From Ruminobacter sp964520475 (GTDB lineage Bacteria; Pseudomonadota; Gammaproteobacteria; Enterobacterales; Succinivibrionaceae), in assembly GCA_964520475.1 (NCBI GenBank), contig CAZFNS010000025.1, positions 1-16,240 of the forward strand: a DNA stretch of 16,240 bases. The letters are read 5' to 3'. The notes under the pieces were generated by a model. That model did no database searches, was not told where the DNA came from, and saw nothing but the letters and a program-made list of their open reading frames with translations. Positions 6,917 to 14,965 of this stretch are shown here, piece after piece. The translations under genes and the position numbers were made by a program. Position 1 is the stretch's first letter. The number at the start of each line of letters is the position of its first letter.

Positions 6917-7193
6917 GCGCCGGCCGGGACGGGGCGAACAGGCGGGGCCTGCGCGGAGAGCCGGCGGAAAGGCGCGCGCAACCGCCGCCGGGGGCGTCCG
7001 GGCTGATGATAACGTTGTTGATAAAATGTTGTGAACATCTCCGGATTTTTGCGGACAAGCGGTTTTCCCACGGAAAAATACCGAACATATCATAGACATA
7101 TGTCGGTTTTGTCTGTTAAAAACCCGGTTATGCCGGAAGAAAAATCTTGTGAATAAGCGCGGCCCGGCGCGCGGTGCGGCCGGACCGGGCGCG
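6917..7193. other. Intergenic region between convergent metA and DUF2750 genes
   Basis: The first 85 bases are very GC-rich. From about 7004 to 7156 the DNA turns AT-rich and contains a palindrome GACATATGTC (7095-7104) inside a larger imperfect inverted repeat (7081-7106). No coding frame is convincing on either strand. A weak leftward terminator is listed separately. Confidence 0.5.
7118..7136 (-). terminator. Weak candidate terminator of the uvrA-DUF2750 unit
   Basis: On the minus strand CCGG (7136-7133) pairs with CCGG (7127-7124) across a 5-base loop and is followed by GTTTTT. The stem is only 4-5 bp, so this is a weak candidate. It lies about 60 bases beyond the DUF2750 stop. Confidence 0.3.
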
Positions 7194-7625
7194 TCAGGCC
7201 GGGGCGTTCCCCTCGTCCAGTTTCAGGTCGTCGACCATCTCCTGCGGGGTCACGATGTTGCAGTCGGTGTTGCTCAGCGGGAAAACGGCCAGCTCGATGC
7301 CGGAGCCGTTGAGATTCTCCACCCATTTTTCGATGAAGACGGCGAGCGAGATGGCCTGAACCTCGTAGTCCTTCACGTCCTCGTTCTGCTCGGCGTAGTA
7401 TTTCGCATAGGCCTCATGGCACCATACGGGGATGACGTTGACGTTGTCATCGCCGTCGCCGGCTCCGCCCTCGTTCTCCGTTTCCATGAACAGGACGCCG
7501 TCGTCATTCTTCAGCACGAAAAGCTCCAGGCCCTCCTGGACTTTCTTCAAAAAATAATGGTACCGGTAGTCGGCGTTCAGTTTAAGCGCCGAGTGGTACT
7601 CTCTTTCCGTCAGTTTGTATGACAT
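7194..7625 (-). CDS. DUF2750 family protein
   Basis: 143-residue soluble acidic protein. It resembles DUF2750 in having an N-terminal helix (L-T-E-R-E-Y, with R-Y-H-Y-F-L-K-K-V at 21-29), the central V-I-P-V-W-C-H-E-A-Y-A (64-74), then I-S-L-A-V-F-I-E-K-W (92-101) and the C-terminal V-F-P-L block (114-117) followed by V-T-P-Q-E-M (125-130). The family has no established function. Residues 48-63 form an acidic, glycine-rich insertion (E-N-E-G-G-A-G-D-G-D-D) that looks like a flexible loop. The gene starts 25 bp after the uvrA stop on the same strand with a strong GGGAGG site 6-8 bases before the ATG, so it is probably translated from the uvrA transcript. Confidence 0.8.
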   Translation of the reverse strand: MSYKLTEREYHSALKLNADYRYHYFLKKVQEGLELFVLKNDDGVLFMETENEGGAGDGDDNVNVIPVWCHEAYAKYYAEQNEDVKDYEVQAISLAVFIEKWVENLNGSGIELAVFPLSNTDCNIVTPQEMVDDLKLDEGNAPA

Positions 7626-7650
7626 GGTGTTTCCTCCCGTCTATGATCCG

Positions 7651-10479
7651 TTATGATAATTGCAAAATTTTAGACAGAAATTGACCCGTGTAGGATTTTT
7701 CGATTTTGGCGACCGTTTCCGGGGTGCCCTCGGCGACGATCCGTCCGCCGTCTTCGCCGCCCTCGGGCCCGAGATCGACGATATAATCCGCCGACTTGAT
7801 GATATCGAGGTTGTGTTCGATGACCGCGATGGTGTTCCCCTGGTCCCGGAGCCGGAACAGCACCCCGAGGAGCATCTCGACGTCGCGGAAGTGCAGGCCG
7901 GTGGTCGGCTCGTCGAGGATGTAGAGGGTCCTGCCGGTGTCGCGGCGCGACAGTTCCCGGGCCAGTTTGATGCGCTGCGCCTCGCCGCCCGACAGGGTGG
8001 TGGCCGGCTGCCCGAGCCTGATGTAGGACAGGCCCACGTCCGCGAGGGTCTGCAGTTTGCGCCGGATCTGCGGCAGGGGGGCGAAAAACTCCAGGGCCTC
8101 GCCGACGGTCATGTTCAGCACGTCGGCGATGTTTTTCCCCTTGTAGGCGACGTCGAGGGTTTCCCGGTTGTAGCGTTTGCCGCCGCATTCCTCGCAGGTC
8201 ACGTACACGTCCGGCAGGAAACTCATCTCGACTTTGATGATGCCGTCGCCCTGGCACGCCTCGCACCTCCCGCCCCGGACGTTGAAAGAGAACCTCCCCG
8301 GGGCGTACCCGCGCGCCCGCGCCTCCGGGGTCAGGGAGAACAGCTCGCGCACCGGCGTGAAGATTTCGACGTAGGTCGCGCAGTTCGACCGCGGCGTCCG
8401 GCCGATGGGGGTCTGGTCCACGCTGATGACCTTGTCGAAAAGCTCGAGACCCTCCATGGATCCGTAGGGGGCGGGCCTGACGTTGACCGCCCCGTTCAGC
8501 TTGCGCTGGGCGGCGGCGTAGAGGGTGTCGTTGATGAGGGTGGATTTGCCGCTGCCCGACACCCCGGTGACGCAGGTGAACAGCCCGTAGGGGATTTTCA
8601 GGTCCACGCCCTTGAGATTGTGCCCGGTCGCGTTCCGGATCCTGAGCCAGCGGCCCGTTTCCTTCTTCCTTTCCGGAACCGCTATCGAGCGCGCGCCGCT
8701 CAGGTACCGGCCCGTGATCGAGTCCGGGTTGGCGATGATGTCCGCCACGGTGCCCTGGGCGGTTATTCTCCCCCCGTATTCTCCCGCCCCGGGGCCGATG
8801 TCGATAATGTGATCGGCCTGCCGGATGGTTTCCTCGTCGTGCTCGACGACGATGACGGTGTTGCCGAGATCCCGCAGGCGCCGGAGCGACTCGAGGAGTT
8901 TGGCGTTGTCCCGCTGGTGCAGGCCGATGCTGGGCTCGTCCAGCACGTACATCACCCCCGTGAGGCCCGAGCCGATCTGGCTCGCGAGGCGGATGCGCTG
9001 CGCCTCGCCGCCCGACAGGGTTTCCGCGGACCGCGACAGGGTGAGGTAGCCGAGCCCCACGTTTATCAGGAACGTCAGGCGGTCGGTGATTTCCTTGATC
9101 ACCTTGCCGGCGATTTTTTCCTGCTGCTCCGTGAGGCTGAGCCCGCGGATGAAGGCGAGGGCTTTCTCTATGGTCAGATCGCACAGGTCGGGCAGGCTCG
9201 CGCCGCCCACGAAAACGTTCCGGTAGGCTTTCTTGAGCCTCGCCCCGCCGCATTCCGGGCAGGGGACGGCGGTGAGGAACCTGGTGAACTCGTCGCGCTC
9301 GCCCTCCCGCGCGTTCCGGTACTTGTTCTCCGTCTGCGGGACGATGCCCTCGAAGGCCCTGGAAAACCTGAACTCGGAGCCGTTGCGGAACCGCTGCACG
9401 ACTTCTATCTCGCGGCCGCCGCTGCCGTAGAAAATGATGTCCTTGATCTTCGCGCCGAGTTTGTTCAGGGGAACGTCGAGACTGAAGCCGAACTCCCGGG
9501 ACAGGGCGTCCATGACGGTGAAGTTGAACGTCGACGTTTCGGACCAGCCCCGGATCGCCCCTTTGCGGATGGAGGCCCGCTCGTCGACGATGAAGGCCTC
9601 GGGGGTGAACACCTCCTGAACGCCGAGCCCGAGGCAGCGGGGACAGGCGCCGGCGGGGTTGTTGAAGGAAAAGTTCCGCGGCTCTATTTCGGGAACGGAA
9701 TAGCCGCATTCCGGGCAGGAGTACTTGGAGGAGAATTCCAGCGGCGGGAAGGCCCCGTCCATGGAAACGGCCGAGGCCAGGCCGTCCGCCAGTTTGAGGG
9801 CCCGTTCCAGGGAATCGGACAGACGCACCCGCGCGGCCTCTCCGGGCCTTATCCTCAGTCTGTCCACCACGACCTCGACGGTGTGCTTTTTTTGCAGATC
9901 CAGGGCCGGGGGATCGCTCAGATCGTAGGTGTCCCCGTCTATGCGCGCCCTGACGTAGCCGCTCCTCGCGAGGTTTTCGAGGAGAACCCGGTACTCGCCC
10001 TTGCGGTTGCGCACGACCGGGGCGAGGATCATCACCCGCGCGTCTTCCGGCAGGGCGAGGCACGCGTCGGTCATCTGGCGGATCGTCTGGGCCTTGAGGG
10101 GATGCCCGTGCTCCGGGCACCGGGCCAGGCCCACGCGGGCGTACAGCAGGCGCAGGTAGTCGTATATTTCCGTGGTGGTGCCCACGGTGGAGCGGGGATT
10201 GTGGGACGTGGATTTCTGTTCGATGGAGATCGCCGGGGAGAGCCCCTCGATCAGGTCCACGTCGGGCTTGTCCATCAGCTGGAGGAACTGCCGCGCGTAG
10301 GACGACAGCGACTCCACGTATTTCCGCTGCCCCTCGGCGTAGAGGGTGTCGAAGGCCAGCGACGATTTGCCGGAGCCCGAAAGGCCCGTGACGACGCAGA
10401 ATGTGTTTTTGGGTATGGCGAGGCTGACGTTTTTGAGATTGTGGGTTCTGGCGCCCTTGATGACGATTTCGCTGTTCAT
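7651..10479 (-). CDS. uvrA: Excinuclease ABC subunit A (UvrA)
   Basis: 942 residues (E. coli 940), the damage-recognition ATPase of nucleotide excision repair, which loads UvrB on lesions. Two ABC modules are complete: Walker A G-L-S-G-S-G-K-S at 32-39 and G-V-S-G-S-G-K-S at 639-646, signature L-S-G-G-E-A-Q at 488-494 and again near 830, and Walker B L-D-E-P-S-I-G-L and L-D-E-P-T-T-G-L. Zinc modules are intact at C255/C258/C279/C282 and C739/C742/C762/C765. An in-frame start 32 codons upstream (10575) exists, but the extension is low-complexity Arg/Gly sequence. M-N-S-E-I-V-I-K-G-A at 10479 matches the family N-terminus and has a CGGAG site. I see no LexA box (CTGT-N8-ACAG) upstream. The DUF2750 gene follows at 25 bp. 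Confidence 0.98.
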   Translation of the reverse strand: MNSEIVIKGARTHNLKNVSLAIPKNTFCVVTGLSGSGKSSLAFDTLYAEGQRKYVESLSSYARQFLQLMDKPDVDLIEGLSPAISIEQKSTSHNPRSTVGTTTEIYDYLRLLYARVGLARCPEHGHPLKAQTIRQMTDACLALPEDARVMILAPVVRNRKGEYRVLLENLARSGYVRARIDGDTYDLSDPPALDLQKKHTVEVVVDRLRIRPGEAARVRLSDSLERALKLADGLASAVSMDGAFPPLEFSSKYSCPECGYSVPEIEPRNFSFNNPAGACPRCLGLGVQEVFTPEAFIVDERASIRKGAIRGWSETSTFNFTVMDALSREFGFSLDVPLNKLGAKIKDIIFYGSGGREIEVVQRFRNGSEFRFSRAFEGIVPQTENKYRNAREGERDEFTRFLTAVPCPECGGARLKKAYRNVFVGGASLPDLCDLTIEKALAFIRGLSLTEQQEKIAGKVIKEITDRLTFLINVGLGYLTLSRSAETLSGGEAQRIRLASQIGSGLTGVMYVLDEPSIGLHQRDNAKLLESLRRLRDLGNTVIVVEHDEETIRQADHIIDIGPGAGEYGGRITAQGTVADIIANPDSITGRYLSGARSIAVPERKKETGRWLRIRNATGHNLKGVDLKIPYGLFTCVTGVSGSGKSTLINDTLYAAAQRKLNGAVNVRPAPYGSMEGLELFDKVISVDQTPIGRTPRSNCATYVEIFTPVRELFSLTPEARARGYAPGRFSFNVRGGRCEACQGDGIIKVEMSFLPDVYVTCEECGGKRYNRETLDVAYKGKNIADVLNMTVGEALEFFAPLPQIRRKLQTLADVGLSYIRLGQPATTLSGGEAQRIKLARELSRRDTGRTLYILDEPTTGLHFRDVEMLLGVLFRLRDQGNTIAVIEHNLDIIKSADYIVDLGPEGGEDGGRIVAEGTPETVAKIEKSYTGQFLSKILQLS

Positions 10480-10573
10480 GCGTCTGACTCCGTGGCCGGC
10501 TCCGTCCCCCGCGCGGACCCGGGGAAGGCCCCGGACGGTCGCCCGGGCGCGCCGGATCCCCCGGCCGGACGCC

Positions 10574-10582
10574 ATTATAGCA
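10574..10582 (-). promoter_or_regulatory. Extended -10 promoter of uvrA
   Basis: The minus strand reads TG-C-TATAAT (10582 down to 10574), a perfect extended -10. The DNA upstream is GC-rich with no -35 match, which is acceptable for extended -10 promoters. The leader to the uvrA ATG would be about 90 nt. Confidence 0.55.
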
Positions 10583-10788
10583 CAAAACGGGGGCCGGCCC
10601 GCCGGGGATTTTCCCGGCCGCGGCGCCGCCGGTACGGGCCGGAAAAGGCCGCGGCGCGGCCGGCCGGGGGCTCCGGGAATCCCGGGATTTGCCGATATCC
10701 GGACGGACGTCAGCCCGATTCCGAAAAAAATTCGTGTTTTGTGATAAACGCATTATTTCAAAAAAGCACGGACTGAATTATGTAGTTT

Positions 10789-10816
10789 TTTTCACATGTA
10801 AGTTTTAATCTAAAAT
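10789..10816 (+). promoter_or_regulatory. Putative promoter of pilB-pilC
   Basis: TTTTCA (10789-10794, 4/6) and TAAAAT (10811-10816, 5/6) are separated by 16 bp within the AT-rich island. This gives a leader of about 150 nt. A closer TTGACC/TAGGAT pair (10934-10961) would leave almost no leader and no room for the ribosome site, so it is less likely. Confidence 0.45.
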
Positions 10817-10969
10817 GAATATTTCTGTGATCTTTTTACCAGCGTGCGGGGACGCGTTTCCGCCGGACGCGGCCTCCCGGCCGGCGGTCCGAGGGCATTC
10901 CCCCCTGCGCCGTCTGACACGTGATTTTGCGGTTTGACCCGTTAACATGAACAACTAGGATTTGCGAAC

Positions 10970-12685
10970 ATGGCTGAGACTTATGGTATTCTCCGGATAC
11001 TGAAGGCATATAAGTTAATATCTCCCGAGCAGGAGCAGAGCATTATCGCCGAGGCCAAGAAGGAAGAGAAGCAGATCATCACGACCATCGTGGATATGAA
11101 GATCGTTTCTTCCGAAAAAATCAGGGAGACGCTGGTGTCGGAGTACGGGTACCCGTACCTGAATCTGGATGACATCGACGTGAAGGAAATTCCTTCCTCG
11201 TACATGGACAAGACCCTGATCATGCAGCACCACGCCCTGCCCGTTTACGCCCAGGGCAAGACGCTGTTCCTCGCGATGTCCGATCCCACCAACACCGAAG
11301 CCCTCAACGCCTTCGGACTTAAGTTCTCCATGATGACCGACACCATCCTGGTCGACGAGGACAAACTCCAGAACGATCTGAAGAAACTGTTCGGCGACTC
11401 CATGGAGGATCTCGACGTCGGTCTCGCCGACACCGAAATCGGCGAACTCGAGGCGATGGAGACCCAGGAGGACGACCAGGCCCAGAACGGCGCCACCGAC
11501 GCCACCGCCGACGACGACACCCCGGTGGTCAAGTTCATCAACAAACTGCTGCTCGACGCGATCAAGAAGGGCGCCTCCGACCTCCATTTCGAGCCTTACG
11601 AAAAGAAATACCGCGTCAGGTTCCGCATCGACGGCATTTTGCACGAGGTGGCCAAGGCCCCGGTGGATCTGAAGGACAAGATCGCCGCCCGCATCAAGGT
11701 TATGTCCCGCCTCGACATCGCGGAAAGGCGCATTCCCCAGGACGGACGTATCAAACTGAAGATTTCGCCGACCAAATCCATGGACATGCGCGTCAACACG
11801 CTGCCGACGCTGTGGGGCGAGAAGATCGTAATGCGTATCCTCGACTCTTCGGCCGCGAAGCTCAACATCGACATGCTCGGCTTCGAGGAGGAGCAGAAGA
11901 AGAAGTATCTCGGCGCGCTCGAAAGGCCGCAGGGGCTTATCCTGGTAACCGGGCCCACCGGCTCGGGCAAGACCGTTTCCCTGTACACCGGCCTCAGCAT
12001 CCTGAACACCGTCGAAACCAACATTTCCACCGCGGAAGACCCGGTGGAAATCAACCTCGAGGGTATCAACCAGGTGCAGATCAACCTCAAGGCGGGCCTG
12101 ACCTTCGCCAGCGCCCTGAGAGCGTTCCTCCGCCAGGACCCCGACGTGATCATGGTGGGTGAAATCCGCGACCTCGAAACCGCGGAAATCGCGATTAAAG
12201 CCGCCCAGACCGGTCACCTCGTGCTGTCGACGCTGCACACCAACTCGGCCCCCGAGACGCTGACCCGCCTTTTAAATATGGGCGTTCCGGCGTTCAATAT
12301 CGCGTCTTCGGTAACGCTGATCATGGCTCAGCGTCTTGCCCGGCGATTATGTGAGAAATGTAAAATTCTTGACACCATACCTGAGCATGAACTGTTAAAT
12401 ATAGGGTATACTCAAGAGACGATAGCTAATGGATTAAAACTGTACAAACCGAATCCCCAGGGCTGCGAGGCATGTTCGGGCGGGTACAAAGGCCGCGTGG
12501 GCATCTACGAGATCTTTGTCATGACGGACAAACTGGCCATGCTGATCATGGAAGGCGGGAACTCCCTCCAGATTGCCGATGAAGCCGAAAAAGAAGGGAT
12601 GGTTCCATTAAGAAAATCCGGATTGATGAAAGTAGCGCAGGGAGTCACGAGCTTACAGGAAGTATTCCGTGTAACTTCGGCCTAA
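10970..12685 (+). CDS. pilB: Type IV pilus extension ATPase PilB
   Basis: 571-residue cytoplasmic hexameric ATPase that drives pilin addition. The N-terminal MshEN/GspE_N-type domain spans about 1-145, followed by an acidic low-complexity linker (151-185, many D/E/Q/T) and the GspE/PulE ATPase core. Motifs: Walker A G-P-T-G-S-G-K-T 328-335, Asp box T-A-E-D-P-V-E 354-360, Walker B V-I-M-V-G-E 393-398, and His box ending L-S-T-L-H-T-N 419-425. The tetracysteine zinc site is C461/C464 and C499/C502, which is typical of PilB/GspE and absent from PilT. The start ATG has AGGA at 10957-10960. The gene runs 14 bp ahead of pilC. Codon choice turns markedly AT-rich (TTA, ATA, GGA) after about base 12260. 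Confidence 0.97.
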   Translation: MAETYGILRILKAYKLISPEQEQSIIAEAKKEEKQIITTIVDMKIVSSEKIRETLVSEYGYPYLNLDDIDVKEIPSSYMDKTLIMQHHALPVYAQGKTLFLAMSDPTNTEALNAFGLKFSMMTDTILVDEDKLQNDLKKLFGDSMEDLDVGLADTEIGELEAMETQEDDQAQNGATDATADDDTPVVKFINKLLLDAIKKGASDLHFEPYEKKYRVRFRIDGILHEVAKAPVDLKDKIAARIKVMSRLDIAERRIPQDGRIKLKISPTKSMDMRVNTLPTLWGEKIVMRILDSSAAKLNIDMLGFEEEQKKKYLGALERPQGLILVTGPTGSGKTVSLYTGLSILNTVETNISTAEDPVEINLEGINQVQINLKAGLTFASALRAFLRQDPDVIMVGEIRDLETAEIAIKAAQTGHLVLSTLHTNSAPETLTRLLNMGVPAFNIASSVTLIMAQRLARRLCEKCKILDTIPEHELLNIGYTQETIANGLKLYKPNPQGCEACSGGYKGRVGIYEIFVMTDKLAMLIMEGGNSLQIADEAEKEGMVPLRKSGLMKVAQGVTSLQEVFRVTSA

Positions 12686-12699
12686 GCAGGAATTGAATT

Positions 12700-13920
12700 A
12701 TGGCAACAAAAAGTAATAAAAAGGACTTTATAAACTACAAGTGGAAAGGCACTAACCGCAAGGGCAAGACCGTATCCGGTTTCATGTGCGCCAGAAGCGC
12801 CGACATTATAAAGTCCGATCTTCGCAAGCAGAACATTAATGTCACGTCAGTAACCGAGTACAAGAATCTGCTTGGCGACGGTCCCGGAATCAAGCCGGTG
12901 GATGTTGCGACCCTGTCCCGGCAGATTACGACCATGCTTTCGGCCGGCGTGCCGCTGGTTCAGTCGATTGAACTGATGGCGCAGAGCCACGACAAACTCG
13001 CCATGAGAAAGCTGCTGTCGCAGGTGTGCGAGGACGTGTCGGCGGGTACGCCGTTCCACCAGGCGCTGCGCAAGCACCCGGTATACTTCAACAAACTGTA
13101 CACCGATCTGGTGGCCGCGGGCGAGGCGTCGGGCGCCCTCGAAACCATCTACGACCAGATCGCCACCTACATGGAAAAGGCCGAGGCCCTCAAATCCAAG
13201 ATCAAGAAGGCGATGATGTATCCTATAGTCATCGTGCTCATCGCCATCGTCGTTACCGCGATCCTGATGATCTACGTGGTTCCGCAGTTCGAATCGATAT
13301 TCGCGAGCTTCGACGCCAAACTGCCGGCGTTCACCCAGTTGATCGTAGATTTGTCCCGGTTCCTGCAGAGCTGGTGGCTGGTGTTCGTCATCGTCGGCGG
13401 CGGCGGTATTTGGGGGTTCCTCTACCTGTACAAGCATTCCGAGAAATTCCACGACAATTTCGACGTCGCGCTGCTGAAATTCCCGGTAGTGGGCAAGATT
13501 CTGGAGAAGGGCTGCCTGGCCAGATTCGCCTCGACTCTTTCCACCACTTTCGCGGCCGGTATCCCGCTCGTCGACGCGCTGGTTTCCGCGGCGGGCGCCG
13601 CGGGTAACGCCAAGTTCACCAACGCGATTATGGAAATCAGACTGGACGTCATGGGCGGCATGCAGCTGAACATGGCCATGAGAGCCACCCAGATCTTCCC
13701 GGCGATGATGAACCAGATGGTTATGATCGGCGAGGAAGCCGGTACCCTGGACGCGATGCTGCGCAAAGTTGCCAACATTTACTCTCAGGAGGTTGACGAC
13801 GCGGTCGACGGCCTGTCCTCGATGCTTGAGCCGTTAATCATGGTGTTCCTGGGCGTTGTAATCGGTTCTCTGGTTATCGCCATGTACCTCCCGATCTTCA
13901 GCATGGGCAGCATCTTCTAA
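12700..13920 (+). CDS. pilC: Type IV pilus inner-membrane platform protein PilC
   Basis: 406-residue polytopic protein (usual length about 405) that anchors PilB and couples it to the growing pilus. Two T2SSF domains are visible: about 70-192, beginning L-S-R-Q-I-T-T-M-L-S-A-G-V-P-L, and about 273-396, beginning A-R-F-A-S-T-L-S-T-T-F-A-A-G-I-P-L. Membrane segments lie near 172-195, 225-244 and 376-400. The conserved G-E-A-S-G block (141-145) and its repeat G-E-E-A-G-T-L are present. AGGA at the pilB-pilC junction gives a good ribosome site. The gene is followed by a terminator, which places pilD in a partly separate unit. Confidence 0.97.
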   Translation: MATKSNKKDFINYKWKGTNRKGKTVSGFMCARSADIIKSDLRKQNINVTSVTEYKNLLGDGPGIKPVDVATLSRQITTMLSAGVPLVQSIELMAQSHDKLAMRKLLSQVCEDVSAGTPFHQALRKHPVYFNKLYTDLVAAGEASGALETIYDQIATYMEKAEALKSKIKKAMMYPIVIVLIAIVVTAILMIYVVPQFESIFASFDAKLPAFTQLIVDLSRFLQSWWLVFVIVGGGGIWGFLYLYKHSEKFHDNFDVALLKFPVVGKILEKGCLARFASTLSTTFAAGIPLVDALVSAAGAAGNAKFTNAIMEIRLDVMGGMQLNMAMRATQIFPAMMNQMVMIGEEAGTLDAMLRKVANIYSQEVDDAVDGLSSMLEPLIMVFLGVVIGSLVIAMYLPIFSMGSIF

Positions 13921-13940
13921 AAGGACGCGCTCGGATCATT

Positions 13941-13970
13941 AAGGGTTTCACTTCCGGTGAGACCCTTTTT
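13941..13970 (+). terminator. Terminator between pilC and pilD
   Basis: An 11 bp stem with one G-U pair (13941-13951 with 13957-13967) and a 5-base loop TTCCG is followed by a T tract (13966-13970, then ATTT). It starts 21 bases after the pilC stop and ends 25 bases before the pilD ATG, so it should reduce pilD relative to pilBC. Confidence 0.85.
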
Positions 13971-13995
13971 ATTTCCTTGCGTCAGGTTGGTTTAT

Positions 13996-14877
13996 ATGAA
14001 TTTTCTACATAATATCCTGCAGGCTTTCATCGAGTCGCCGACCCTTTTTCTCGTTTACGCGACCGTCATCGGCTTTCTGGTGGGGAGTTTCCTGAACGTG
14101 GTGATCTACCGGCTCCCGGTCATGATGGAGAACGCCTTCAGGGACGAGTACGAGGAGTATTTCCACCCCGAGGCCGAACGCCCCGAACGGGAGAAATTCA
14201 ACCTGATAACCCCGCGCTCGCGCTGTCCCAAATGCGGTCACAAAATATCCGCCTGGGAGAATATCCCCGTGATAAGCTATCTGGTCCTGCGCGGCAAATG
14301 CCGCGGCTGCGGGGGGCATATTTCGCTGCGGTATCCGATCGTGGAGACGCTGACCGGCCTTACCACTTTGCTCGTGGCCTGGCATTTCGGGCCGACGGTT
14401 CAGGTCGCAGGCGCGCTCCTGGTGGCGTGGTCCCTGATCGCCGCGAGCGGCATCGACTTCGACAAGATGCTCATTCCCGATGAAATCGTCATTCCGCTCC
14501 TGTGGCTGGGCATTCTGTTTAACACGCGCGAGGTTTTTGTCCCGCTGACGGATTCGATCTACGGCGCGGTGGCCGGGTACATGTCGCTGTGGTCCGTTTA
14601 CGTCATCTTCAAAGCGGTTACCGGAAAGGAGGGCATGGGTTTCGGGGATTTCAAACTGACGGCCTGTCTCGGGGCCTGGTTCGGCTATCAGATGCTTCCC
14701 GCGATTATTTTCGGGTCGGCGATCATCGGCGCCGTGACGGGCGGGGTATTCATGATCGTGCGCCGCAAGAAAGAAAGCCTGCCGTTCGCGTACGGACCCT
14801 GCATAGCCTTCATGGGCTTTCTGGTGATGATGTGGGGCGACCGGATAAACGAATGGGGGCTGAGGCTGCTGGCGTAG
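13996..14877 (+). CDS. pilD: Prepilin peptidase / N-methyltransferase PilD
   Basis: 293-residue inner-membrane enzyme that removes the prepilin leader and methylates the new N-terminal Phe. The N-terminal DiS_P_DiS domain carries the zinc-type cysteines C77/C80 and C102/C105 (C-P-K-C and C-R-G-C). The A24 aspartyl protease core has the first Asp in G-I-D-F-D-K-M-L-I-P-D (154/156) and the second in G-M-G-F-G-D-F-K (D218). About eight hydrophobic segments are visible. An in-frame GTG at 13957 lies inside the pilC terminator and its extra 13 residues do not match the family, so ATG 13996 is used. Its ribosome site (AGGTTGG, about 13984) is modest. It should process the pilin encoded downstream. 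Confidence 0.96.
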   Translation: MNFLHNILQAFIESPTLFLVYATVIGFLVGSFLNVVIYRLPVMMENAFRDEYEEYFHPEAERPEREKFNLITPRSRCPKCGHKISAWENIPVISYLVLRGKCRGCGGHISLRYPIVETLTGLTTLLVAWHFGPTVQVAGALLVAWSLIAASGIDFDKMLIPDEIVIPLLWLGILFNTREVFVPLTDSIYGAVAGYMSLWSVYVIFKAVTGKEGMGFGDFKLTACLGAWFGYQMLPAIIFGSAIIGAVTGGVFMIVRRKKESLPFAYGPCIAFMGFLVMMWGDRINEWGLRLLA

Positions 14878-14930
14878 TCAGCAGTTTTTACTTAAAATTC
14901 GCACCCCGCGGCGGGGACGGCGTTTTGGCA

Positions 14931-14965
14931 GCGGCAGGCGCGGCGCGTCTGCCGCCGAACCTTTT
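14931..14965 (+). terminator. Candidate terminator after pilD
   Basis: An 11 bp hairpin (14931-14941 with 14945-14955, one G-U pair) has a triloop and is followed by CGAACCTTTT. The T tract is short and offset by about six bases, so termination may be inefficient. A weaker CCCCG/CGGGG hairpin followed by ACGGCGTTTT lies just before it (14904-14925). Confidence 0.45.

Larger units (their letters stand above)
10480..10969. other. Divergent intergenic region between uvrA and pilB
   Basis: 490 bases. The uvrA-proximal half is extremely GC-rich. A central AT-rich island (about 10727-10845) carries the pilB promoter candidate and two TGTGA half-sites (about 10746 on the left and 10826-10830). The last 100 bases form the GC-rich pilB leader. 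No coding frame is convincing. Confidence 0.6.

Noticed and set aside
7148..7156. DnaA-box-like sequence TTATTCACA on the minus strand near an AT-rich patch
   Set aside because: It is a single copy, with no cluster of boxes and no dnaA, dnaN or gidA neighbour, so no origin is supported.
7660..10776. Long forward open frame (1038 codons) opposite uvrA, and a reverse one of similar length in another frame
   Set aside because: Both mirror the codon pattern of uvrA in GC-rich DNA. Their sequences are low in hydrophobic cores and match no family.
12369..12374. Perfect TTGACA inside pilB as an internal promoter
   Set aside because: No acceptable -10 lies at 15-19 bp. The nearest TATACT is about 32 bp away.
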